NCBI GenBank assembly: GCA_030684815.1 | Contig: JAUXXQ010000212.1 | Span: 1-35,060, forward strand | Direction of reading: 5' to 3' | DNA from: Methylobacter sp. | GTDB taxonomy: Bacteria; Pseudomonadota; Gammaproteobacteria; Methylococcales; Methylomonadaceae | DNA length: 35,060 bases | Part shown: positions 1 to 5,303 of the stretch, one piece after another | How the letters are laid out: every line of letters starts with the position of its first letter | How positions within the stretch are numbered: position 1 is the stretch's first letter | The notes under the pieces: model-generated | The model's database searches: none | The model's input: the letters and a program-made list of their open reading frames with translations, nothing else | Told to the model about the DNA's origin: nothing | Made by a program: the position numbers and the translations under genes

Positions 1-32
1 CAAGCTCTGCTTGACTAACTACTGAGAAGGTC

Positions 33-194
33 ATGCCAAAGTTGGATGAAGTTAAAGCTCGACTGGATTGGCTTAAAGAGCAATTCAAGGTATTGGTCGC
101 TATTTTGGTGGCTGATGTTGCTGGGATTTCTAAATTGTGTCTCGTTCCCAAGCTCCGGCTTGGGAATGCCTACCCCCAAGCTCTGCTTGACTAA
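33..194 (+). pseudogene. Truncated duplicate of the small membrane protein gene
   Basis: An ATG at 33 opens a frame whose first 35 codons are identical to those of the gene at 209-439. It then runs into the palindromic repeat and stops at TAA 192-194, giving 53 residues. The last 18 residues come from the repeat and include the stretch VPKLRLGNA. The transmembrane C-terminal half of the intact copy is missing. It is most simply a broken copy left by the tandem duplication. Whether it is translated cannot be seen here. Confidence 0.7.
139..190. repeat. Dispersed palindromic repeat (TTCCCAAGC/GCTTGGGAA)
   Basis: A perfect 9-bp inverted repeat, TTCCCAAGC and GCTTGGGAA with a 4-nt TCCG loop, lies at 145-166 and is followed by CCAAGCTCTGCTTG. 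Palindromes of this type are scattered between genes in many environmental bacteria and read as VPKLRLGNA when translated. The first bases of the window match the tail of the same element, so a second copy probably lies just to the left. It may have mediated the tandem duplication. Confidence 0.7.
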
Positions 195-208
195 CTACTG
201 AGAAGGTC

Positions 209-439
209 ATGCCAAAGTTGGATGAAGTTAAAGCTCGACTGGATTGGCTTAAAGAGCAATTCAAGGTATTGGTCGCTATTTTGGTGGCTGATGTTGCTGG
301 GATTTCTAAATTGTATTTAGATGCGCAGCACGGCCTTTTGTTTTATTCAGGGCTGGTGTTGTTGGTGGTACTGACGGTTTCAATCATCATTGTGAGCCGT
401 AAGATAGAAATCCATTTAATTGAGTTAAAGGATATTTGA
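209..439 (+). CDS. Small hypothetical membrane protein (76 aa)
   Basis: The 76-residue product has a charged amphipathic N terminus (about residues 1-18), a hydrophobic segment near 19-33, and a strong membrane segment near 44-62. A short charged tail follows. I do not recognise a named family. An AGAAGG motif lies just before the ATG, with unusually short spacing. A 25-codon hydrophobic frame starts two bases after its stop, so the two are probably cotranscribed and end at the hairpin at 587-617. The start region is duplicated upstream at position 33. Coding is supported by the hydrophobic layout and the compact two-gene arrangement; function is unknown. Confidence 0.6.
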   Translation: MPKLDEVKARLDWLKEQFKVLVAILVADVAGISKLYLDAQHGLLFYSGLVLLVVLTVSIIIVSRKIEIHLIELKDI

Positions 440-440
440 T

Positions 441-518
441 ATGGTTACTCTATTGATGATTTTGGCGTTGGTTGTGGTCAGTGTCGCCTTTTTGTATCCG
501 GCGATTATGACCCGCTAA
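441..518 (+). CDS. Tiny single-span membrane peptide (25 aa)
   Basis: The frame runs from ATG 441 to TAA 516-518 and encodes 25 residues, almost all hydrophobic: a single membrane helix ending in a short tail with one arginine. AAAGGA at 427-432, inside the end of the preceding gene, is a well-placed ribosome binding site. The ATG starts two bases after the upstream stop codon, which favours translational coupling. Such two-protein small membrane units can be subunits or regulators of larger complexes, but nothing here identifies the partner. Confidence 0.5.
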   Translation: MVTLLMILALVVVSVAFLYPAIMTR

Positions 519-520
519 CC

Positions 521-563
521 CGCGTAACCCGCGTAAGGCGGATTCGCCGCTAGGCAATCCGCC
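521..563. repeat. GC-rich inverted repeat (GGCGGATT/AATCCGCC)
   Basis: GGCGGATT at 537-544 pairs perfectly with AATCCGCC at 556-563 across an 11-nt loop. It is preceded by a doubled CCCGCGTAA motif. It lies between the stop of the 25-codon gene and the terminator hairpin. It looks like a dispersed intergenic palindrome rather than a terminator, since no T tract follows. Confidence 0.6.
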
Positions 564-586
564 ACACTCGTGGTGATGTAAATTGA

Positions 587-617
587 CCCTCGTTTGGATG
601 TTCCAAGCGGGGGTTTT
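587..617 (+). terminator. Rho-independent terminator
   Basis: A 12-bp stem (CCCTCGTTTGGA with TCCAAGCGGGGG, two G-U pairs) with a 3-nt loop is followed directly by a run of T. It lies about 70 bp downstream of the 25-codon gene and would end the small membrane protein transcript. Confidence 0.8.
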
Positions 618-654
618 TTATGCCTGCCTGTTTATGATTGTCGATTATTTTCGA

Positions 655-736
655 TGTTAACAATAGGGTGAACAATAGAACAATAATAGGGGACAGACCC
701 CTATTAAATCACCTATTAAATCACCTATTAAATCAA
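655..736. repeat. Boundary repeat B1: AACAATAG motifs, palindrome and 12-bp tandem repeats
   Basis: The stretch opens with several AACAATAG or AATAATAG motifs. AATAGGGG and CCCCTATT then form a perfect 8-bp stem with a 5-nt ACAGA loop at 685-705. Three 12-bp units, CTATTAAATCAC with the last one slightly changed, follow at 701-736. Related boundary sequences occur at 1648-1808, 2480-2605 and 3184-3230, so this is one member of a local repeat family placed between accessory modules. Confidence 0.75.
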
Positions 737-801
737 CCATTGCCCTATCCAACCAAAGCATTCTACAATCACAACTTCTTTGACTTAGCCCACTGTCAAC
801 C

Positions 802-1647
802 ATGCAACATGCCATCGATCCAAAAATAGACTGCGTGTTCAAAGCCTTACTGGGTAGCGAGGAAAACCGTAATCTGCTCATCCACTTTCTCAACACTTTC
901 CTGGCGCAAGAACTGACTGAACCGTTAGTCTGGGTCGACATCCTCAACCCTTACAACGACAAAGAATTTCTTAGCGACAAACTGAGCATCGTTGACGTCA
1001 AAGCCAAAGACCGCCACGAACAGGTTTACCAAATTGAAATCCAACTGACTAGCTACTGCCACCTGCCGTTACGCATCGTCTACAATTGGGCTGACATTTA
1101 CAGCCAGCAACTCAAAAGCGGTGACGATTACGGCGAGCTCAAACCCACCTATTCCATTTGGTTACTGGCAGAAAATCTGCTGACTGGAGACAATGACTAT
1201 AGCCACCATTACAAACTGCGCGACGACCAAGGCCGCACCTTCAATCAACACGGTGGCATTTGGTTATTGGAATTGAACAAATTTAACGCCAACCCGATTG
1301 AAAGCGAAGAACAGCGTTGGCTCAAGTTTTTTAAAGAAGGCGAGCAACTCAACGACAGCGCCTTGCCCGACTGGATGTCCACACAGGAGATGAAACAAGC
1401 TATGAGCACACTCAGCATTTTTTCCGAAAAAGAACGTCGATACCATCAATACCAATCCCGCCAAGAATACTTGCGCGAGCAACGGACTATTCAATTGGAG
1501 CTGGAGCAAACCAGTCAGGCATTAACCCAAGCACAGCAACGTGAACAATTGGCTTTGTTAGAGAAACAGGCTGCATTGCAAGAAAAGGAAGCAGCCCTAG
1601 CTGAAATTGAACGCCTTAAAGCCTTATTAGCCAAGAAAAATCATTAG
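802..1647 (+). CDS. Rpn family PD-(D/E)XK nuclease
   Basis: The 281-residue protein fits the Rpn / PDDEXK_2 family of recombination-promoting nucleases, often annotated as transposase-like. The N terminus (DPKIDCVFKALLG) is typical. The catalytic core is visible as Asp65 followed by Glu79-Ile-Gln81 in YQIEIQL, the D-ExQ form of the nuclease motif. Residues about 210-280 are rich in Glu, Gln, Ala and Leu and form a long predicted coiled coil. Family members cleave DNA and promote RecA-independent recombination, and some have been linked to phage defence. The gene stands alone between two boundary repeats. No insertion-sequence ends are visible, so it is not obviously an intact transposon. All motif residues are present, so it is probably intact. 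Confidence 0.85.
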   Translation: MQHAIDPKIDCVFKALLGSEENRNLLIHFLNTFLAQELTEPLVWVDILNPYNDKEFLSDKLSIVDVKAKDRHEQVYQIEIQLTSYCHLPLRIVYNWADIYSQQLKSGDDYGELKPTYSIWLLAENLLTGDNDYSHHYKLRDDQGRTFNQHGGIWLLELNKFNANPIESEEQRWLKFFKEGEQLNDSALPDWMSTQEMKQAMSTLSIFSEKERRYHQYQSRQEYLREQRTIQLELEQTSQALTQAQQREQLALLEKQAALQEKEAALAEIERLKALLAKKNH

Positions 1648-1808
1648 GGGGAACAATAGGAACAAGAACAAAACAATAGGGGACATATAAACAAGGGAGA
1701 ATAAGGGAGAATAGGGGACAGACCCCCCATTAAATCCCCCATTCCCCCCTCTTTTCCTCCCTTTCCCCGCCTCCTGCCCTGCTGCGCATAATGGCGTTTA
1801 TGTTAAAA
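1648..1808. repeat. Boundary repeat B2, left flank of hicAB
   Basis: It starts one base after the nuclease gene stop with AACAATAG motifs and AGGGAGAATA repeats. A GGGGACAGACCCC palindrome follows at 1714-1726, then ATTAAATC, a long pyrimidine tract and GCGCATAATGGCGTTTATG. From about 1711 to 1807 it closely matches 2502-2604 on the other side of hicAB, with only small differences. The toxin-antitoxin pair is therefore bracketed by direct repeats of roughly 100 bp. Confidence 0.85.
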
Positions 1809-1874
1809 GTTTCAACACCATCTTGTTTGGATTTAATGCTTGCACACATGGCATAATGTGCTATCATTTTCGAC

Positions 1875-2129
1875 ATGAATAGCAAACAGCGTAAGACACT
1901 TGAAGCCATCTTTTCTGAACCGGTGAGTGGAAACCTGCCGTGGGATCGTATTGAGGCTCTGTTGCTGGCTATCGGTTGCAATGTTGTGGAGGGCAGCGGA
2001 TCTTCGGTGATGTTCGAAAAGAATGGCCGGCGAGCCTATTTCCACCGCCCGCACCCACAGCGAGAAGCACTCGTCTATCGCATCAAGGCGGTGCGCGAAT
2101 TTTTACTCAAGTTGGAGATAACGCCATGA
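1875..2129 (+). CDS. hicA: HicA-type toxin (mRNA interferase)
   Basis: The 84-residue product matches the HicA / YcfA family: a short double-stranded-RNA-binding-like fold that cleaves mRNA when free of its antitoxin. Typical features are LPWDRIEALLLAIGC near residues 21-35, GSGSSVMF near 40-47, and FHRPHPQ at 56-62, followed by the final helix ending in REFLLKLEI. In this subgroup the usual GSHH-like motif reads GSGSS, and the histidines His57 and His60 in HRPHP are the likely functional ones. Its stop overlaps the hicB start by four bases, and the toxin-first order is usual. The gene has its own upstream gap and is bracketed by the direct repeats B2 and B3. Confidence 0.85.
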   Translation: MNSKQRKTLEAIFSEPVSGNLPWDRIEALLLAIGCNVVEGSGSSVMFEKNGRRAYFHRPHPQREALVYRIKAVREFLLKLEITP

Positions 2130-2479
2130 AAAACACCATGACCTATCGCGGCTATATCGCTAGCCTGGAATTCGATCCAGACGACAATATCCTGGTCGGT
2201 CGCGTACTCGATATTGATGACATCGTCACCTTTCACGGCGAGTCTGTAGCTGCATTCAATGAGGCGTTTCAAGAGGCTGTCGATGACTATGTCGCCGCTT
2301 GCGAAAAGTTGGGGCAGGCTCCCGAAAAACCGGCATCCGGACGCTTGATGCTGCGTGTCGATCCCGTGGTTCATGCGGCGGCGCTCAAGGCTGCGGCACA
2401 TGCCGGGCAAAGTCTTAATCGATGGGCTGAGCGGGTATTGCGGCAAGCTGCCCAAGGCGGTGTCCACGGTGTCATATAA
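2126..2479 (+). CDS. hicB: HicB family antitoxin
   Basis: The start is the ATG at 2126, which shares ATGA with the hicA stop and gives 117 residues. The N-terminal part (about 5-60) is a HicB-type partial RNase H fold: YRGYIASLEFDPDD, then GRVLDIDDIVTFHGES, with a helix containing EAFQEAVDDY. Residues about 72-112 look like a ribbon-helix-helix DNA-binding domain (GRLMLRVDP, then SLNRWAERVLRQAA). HicB proteins of this layout neutralise HicA and repress their own operon. The last residues (GGVHGVI) run up to the boundary repeat B3. Both genes of the pair look intact. Confidence 0.88.
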   Translation: MKNTMTYRGYIASLEFDPDDNILVGRVLDIDDIVTFHGESVAAFNEAFQEAVDDYVAACEKLGQAPEKPASGRLMLRVDPVVHAAALKAAAHAGQSLNRWAERVLRQAAQGGVHGVI

Positions 2480-2605
2480 CAGTATAACAATATTAGAGAA
2501 CAATAGGGGACAAGCAGACCCCTATTAAATCCCCCATTCCCCCCCCCTCTTTTCCTCCCTTTCCCCACCTCCCGCCCCGCTGCGCATAATGGCGTTTATG
2601 TTAAA
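2480..2605. repeat. Boundary repeat B3, right flank of hicAB
   Basis: AACAAT and AACAATAGGGG motifs are followed by a modified palindrome (GGGGACAAGCAGACCCC), ATTAAATC, a pyrimidine tract and GCGCATAATGGCGTTTATG. The match to 1711-1807 is close along its length, with a few substitutions and short indels in the homopolymer runs. It begins directly after the hicB stop codon. Confidence 0.85.
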
Positions 2606-2675
2606 CTATGGGGCGCGTGTTATTTTTCGTTAATTTGAGCTACAATTGTTTCTATTTCGTTAGAGGTTCTTGGTT

Positions 2676-2945
2676 ATGCCGACTATTAGTATGTTTTACG
2701 GGATTATTATCCGGATGCTGTTTATGGATACCCAGTAACATCACTTACCCCATCTTCATATTGAGTATCAGGGCTTGCAAGCTGTAATTTCCATTTCTGA
2801 TGGGAATCTTCTGGAGGGTGACATTCCTGCCAAAAAGTTACGCATGGTGCAGGCGTGGATCGCTATTCATGAGGATGAGTTAATGGCGGATTGGTCGTTG
2901 GCGGTGAGCGGTCAGCCTGTATTCTCGATTGATCCTTTGCGTTGA
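2676..2945 (+). pseudogene. DUF4160 family gene interrupted by an in-frame TAA
   Basis: Read through, the frame encodes 88 residues plus one internal stop. It starts MPTISMFYGIIIRM, a typical DUF4160 opening, and continues after the stop as HHLPHLHIEYQ, with the family's His-Pro-His motif, then DGNLLEGDIP, VQAWIAIHEDELMADW and a C-terminal FSIDPLR. The break is a TAA at 2736-2738 (codon 21). The frame is otherwise uninterrupted, so this is a single nonsense change, not a frameshift. DUF4160 genes are commonly adjacent to DUF2442 genes, as here, and the pair has toxin-antitoxin-like genomic behaviour. It could be a real pseudogene, a sequencing error, or have a downstream start. Confidence 0.8.
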
Positions 2946-2956
2946 GAAGGCTGGCG

Positions 2957-3205
2957 ATGATTAATGTTAATTCCGTTGAGATTATGTCTGATTTTGTCTT
3001 GCTTCTGACTTTCTGTGGCGGCGAGCGACGTTTCTTTGATATGAAGCCTTATTTACATTATCCGGTATTTCGTCGCCTGGAGAACCCTGGATTCTTCTCG
3101 TTAGCTCATGTCGATTACGGTACGGTTACTTGGCCCGGTGACATCGACATTGCACCTGAAACGCTTTACGAATATTCTGTTCCTGCAAACAATAGGAAAC
3201 AATAG
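2957..3205 (+). CDS. DUF2442 domain protein
   Basis: Starting at ATG 2957, with GAGAAGG just upstream, the product has 82 residues. A TTG at 2942 would add five codons but overlaps the upstream gene. The sequence fits DUF2442: an opening beta strand (INVNSVEIMSD), FCGGERRFFDMKPYL, VFRRLENPGFFSLAHVD, and the hallmark GTVTWPGDIDIAPETLYE. It follows the broken DUF4160 gene by 11 bases. The last residues (ANNRKQ) and the TAG stop are supplied by the AACAATAG boundary repeat, so the natural C terminus may have been altered. By analogy with similar pairs it could be an antitoxin-like partner, but this is inference. Confidence 0.8.
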   Translation: MINVNSVEIMSDFVLLLTFCGGERRFFDMKPYLHYPVFRRLENPGFFSLAHVDYGTVTWPGDIDIAPETLYEYSVPANNRKQ

Positions 3206-3230
3206 CAAGGAACAATAAGGAATAATAGAA
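3184..3230. repeat. Boundary repeat B4: AACAATAG motifs
   Basis: Four AACAATAG or AACAATAA/AATAATAG motifs occur in about 45 bp, overlapping the end of the DUF2442 gene and supplying its stop codon. It resembles the first part of the boundary repeats at 655, 1648 and 2480 but lacks the GGGGACAGACCCC palindrome and pyrimidine tail. It marks the right end of the accessory strip. Confidence 0.6.
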
Positions 3231-3539
3231 GCTTTAAGAAAACCGTGTAAATCCGTTCTATCCGTGTTCTATTTCTTTTTTCACTGAAGTAGTTACCGGA
3301 TTTACAAAAAAATTGTCTACAAAAGGTATTGAAAGCACGAACAATATCACTCGATGAAGGGGGATGGTTGTGGGTTGAAATATCAAATCTGCTGATGACA
3401 ATAACACACAAAAAACAGTACAATACCCCGCGTCAGAAAACAGATGTTGAGTTAAGGGATTCCTAAATTGTTAGGTTGTCCGGTTATCAATGTTGTAGTT
3501 CTGTGTTAACCGTAAGTTTTTATTTTTAGGAGTTTCAAA
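3206..3539 (+). other. Gap with dispersed repeat and probable cspA leader
   Basis: No convincing gene is seen. Bases 3241-3298 carry the dispersed ATCCGT/GTGTTCTATTT and CTGAAGTAGTTAC repeat that reappears at 8262-8291. The remainder leads into the cold-shock gene. CGGTTA at 3481-3486 can pair with TAACCG at 3507-3512, and AGGAG at 3528-3532 is a good ribosome binding site for the ATG at 3540. Cold-shock genes often have long regulated leaders, but no cold-box sequence was identified here. Confidence 0.5.
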
Positions 3540-3743
3540 ATGGCAACAGGCACTGTAAAGTGGTTTAACAACACCAAGGGTTTTGGTTTTATTGCACCTG
3601 CTGATGGCGGCGAAGACGTTTTTGTCCACCATTCAGTTATTCAAGGTGAAGGCTTTAAAACCCTGACTGAAGGCGACACAGTCACTTTTGACATTGAATC
3701 TGGTCCAAAAGGCTTAACTGCTGCAAATGTTTACCCCAAATAA
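3540..3743 (+). CDS. Cold-shock protein, CspA family
   Basis: The 67-residue product is a complete single cold-shock domain. The RNA-binding motifs RNP1 (KGFGFI, residues 13-18) and RNP2 (VFVHHS, 27-32) and the opening GTVKWFN are all present. Such proteins bind single-stranded RNA and DNA and melt secondary structure during cold or growth transitions. The gene stands alone, with a clear ribosome binding site and a strong hairpin terminator 20 bases after its stop. A convergent neighbour at 3822-4250 encodes a protein with a cold-shock-like domain, so the two may be related by duplication. Confidence 0.97.
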   Translation: MATGTVKWFNNTKGFGFIAPADGGEDVFVHHSVIQGEGFKTLTEGDTVTFDIESGPKGLTAANVYPK

Positions 3744-3762
3744 TCAGGGATAAGCTGGATTT

Positions 3763-3801
3763 AAAAAAAGCCCTTGTAAGTGATTACAAGGGCTTTTTTT
3801 T
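3763..3801. terminator. Bidirectional rho-independent terminator
   Basis: A long perfect stem (AAAGCCCTTGTAA and TTACAAGGGCTTT, 4-nt loop GTGA) is flanked by an A run on the left and a T run on the right, so it can terminate in both directions. It lies between the convergent cspA-type gene and the TM2 gene. Confidence 0.95.
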
Positions 3802-3821
3802 GCGCCGCCTTTTTTAACCTG

Positions 3822-4250
3822 TTATTTTAACGGGCGGCCTTTAGCATCTTTGTTAATATGGCCGCCAAACAGCAAAATGCCTTCTATAAAACCCCAAAGC
3901 GCTGCAAATCCGGGCAGCCCTGTCACATAAAGTATTGCCGTCAATGCCAGTTGCGCAAAACCAAACCGGTAAAAACCCAGATAAAACCGATGCAAGCCTA
4001 ACCAACCCAAAAACAAACCTAGCGCTCCGGCCAAGTATTTGTATTTGACCGCTTTAGGCGGAGCTAAAAATGCGCCCATCAGCTTAACATTGTTTGCGCT
4101 AGCCCCTTCCGCATCAAAATTGACATCATCGCCTTCATCCGGCGGTACATCGGCGACCCAGTCGTCGATATGAAACTCAAAAAACTGTTCCCCGCTTTTT
4201 ACCACCCCGGTTTGCGTCTTGCTGTCGTAACTTTCAATCTGTCCAATCAT
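3822..4250 (-). CDS. Cold-shock-like domain fused to a TM2 membrane domain
   Basis: The 142-residue protein has two parts. Residues 1-56 look like a small OB fold related to cold-shock domains: GQIESYDSKTQTGVV, then FFEFHIDDW, then DEGDDVNFDAEG. The aromatic RNP1 and RNP2 residues of a true cold-shock protein are mostly missing. Residues 67-130 are a TM2 domain with two membrane helices and the signature GLHRFYLG (85-92). The start at 4250 has AAAGGTGG upstream. It lies convergent to the cold-shock gene and downstream of uspA. A role as a membrane-held nucleic-acid or ligand sensor is possible but is inference. Confidence 0.8.
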   Translation of the reverse strand: MIGQIESYDSKTQTGVVKSGEQFFEFHIDDWVADVPPDEGDDVNFDAEGASANNVKLMGAFLAPPKAVKYKYLAGALGLFLGWLGLHRFYLGFYRFGFAQLALTAILYVTGLPGFAALWGFIEGILLFGGHINKDAKGRPLK

Positions 4251-4312
4251 TTATCATCCACCTTTAAAATTAACGCACCCTGTTATTAGGATGCCTTTAT
4301 ACCATCGTTGAC

Positions 4313-4756
4313 TCACGCGTCCTGCAATCGCACCGCCAAAACATCGCAGCGCGCATGATGCAGCACCCCGTTTGCAGTCGAACCCAGCAACAATGCAAAA
4401 CCATGCCGACCATGCGAGCCGACGACGATTAAATCCACTTGATTTTCTTCGGCCACCCTGATTATTTCCAAGGTAGCACTGCCGGTTTCCAGCCACCGGC
4501 ACTCTTCAGCAACAGCCAATTTTTCGGCGAGGGCCGCCATCCTTTTTTTTGCCGCCGCCATCAATTCTGCTGTCAAATCCAAATCGAAAGGAATAGTTAA
4601 ACCGTAAGCCGCATCGGTAATCAATAAATTATCCATCACATGGACAATGCTCAGTTTTGCCTGATATTGTTCGGCCAGATCTTTCGCCCTGTTGGCAACC
4701 GCCTCGCCGTGTTCGGAAAAGTCAGCTGCCAGTAATATATGTTTATAGTTTTCCAT
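4313..4756 (-). CDS. Universal stress protein, UspA family
   Basis: The product is 147 residues, a single Usp domain of normal length. The opening HILLAADFSEH and the late motif GSHGRHG (113-119) followed by GSTAN (125-129) fit the ATP-binding G-x2-G-x9-G-S/T pattern. The final strand CDVLAVR is typical. Such cytoplasmic dimers bind ATP or other ligands and help survival under starvation, redox or energy stress. It lies eight bases downstream of the gene for a membrane protein and 60 bases upstream of the TM2 gene, so the three may form one minus-strand transcript. Confidence 0.95.
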   Translation of the reverse strand: MENYKHILLAADFSEHGEAVANRAKDLAEQYQAKLSIVHVMDNLLITDAAYGLTIPFDLDLTAELMAAAKKRMAALAEKLAVAEECRWLETGSATLEIIRVAEENQVDLIVVGSHGRHGFALLLGSTANGVLHHARCDVLAVRLQDA

Positions 4757-4764
4757 AATGTCTC

Positions 4765-5277
4765 CTAATCAATACCGGCAAGTTCAGGGAACAATAAAGC
4801 CATCACCTGATAAGTGACCAGCAGGTATAAAAACGCCAAACCCAGGCCAAACATCAAGGTTTGCTCCAATGCGTTGCGAATGATATGCCCGATAACCGCC
4901 CCGTGCCAAATCATTAATCCAACGGTGACTATAAATGCCAATAAAACGCCTTTTCCGGTCGTCATCGTTGCTATGCCCGGCAAAGCGATAAAGCCGATTA
5001 ACGCGTCAACACCCAACAAAGCGCTGGTAGTTTGATAAAATCGCGCGCGTTTTCCAGCGACATACAATATCACTGCGCTAAATCCGATCAGCAGCACAAC
5101 GCCGACAAGTGCCTGTAATAGCGCGCCAAACCAATGGCCTTGTATGCTGGCCATCAAAAAACCGACCGCCAGGTCAGCGGTAATTAACAGCCCCAACAAC
5201 GAGGCCGAAGAGGGCAAGTCCTGCGGGCCTTTTTTAAACAAGGCCATATCAAATAATCGCGTTATCAGTTCGAACAT
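4765..5277 (-). CDS. Conserved multi-span membrane protein, unknown function
   Basis: The 170-residue protein has about four or five hydrophobic helices, near residues 26-44, 50-73, 84-104, 108-128 and 140-163. A short charged N terminus contains FELITRLFDMALFKKGP. The layout is vaguely like Yip1-type membrane proteins, but I cannot assign a family. It is 26 bases downstream of the ABC-F gene and just upstream of uspA on the same strand, so it may share a stress-linked transcript. Nothing in it suggests catalytic residues. Confidence 0.7.
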   Translation of the reverse strand: MFELITRLFDMALFKKGPQDLPSSASLLGLLITADLAVGFLMASIQGHWFGALLQALVGVVLLIGFSAVILYVAGKRARFYQTTSALLGVDALIGFIALPGIATMTTGKGVLLAFIVTVGLMIWHGAVIGHIIRNALEQTLMFGLGLAFLYLLVTYQVMALLFPELAGID

Positions 5278-5303
5278 GATTTTTCCTGTTGCCGATTAAT
5301 GGC

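Larger units (their letters stand above)
1..314. repeat. Tandem direct duplication, 176-bp period
   Basis: Bases 1-138 and 177-314 are identical, so at least 138 bp are duplicated head to tail with a 176-bp period. Bases 139-176 between the copies belong to a palindromic dispersed repeat. The window begins inside the first copy, so the full unit may extend further left. The duplicated unit carries the start of the small membrane protein gene at 209-439, leaving a truncated upstream copy. Identity over 138 bp implies a recent event or an assembly artefact. Confidence 0.9.

Noticed and set aside
657-947. 96-codon minus-strand frame over the boundary repeat and the Rpn start
   Set aside because: It is antisense to a well-supported gene and its repeated GDLIGDLIG segment is just the 12-bp tandem repeat translated.
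1711-2605. Boundary repeats as integron attC sites
   Set aside because: One copy has GTTAAAC like a core site, but no paired inverse core sites were found, the other copy does not match, and no integron integrase is present.
3166-3423. 85-codon minus-strand frame upstream of the cold-shock gene
   Set aside because: It covers dispersed repeats and part of the DUF2442 gene, and the translation shows no domain or conserved pattern.
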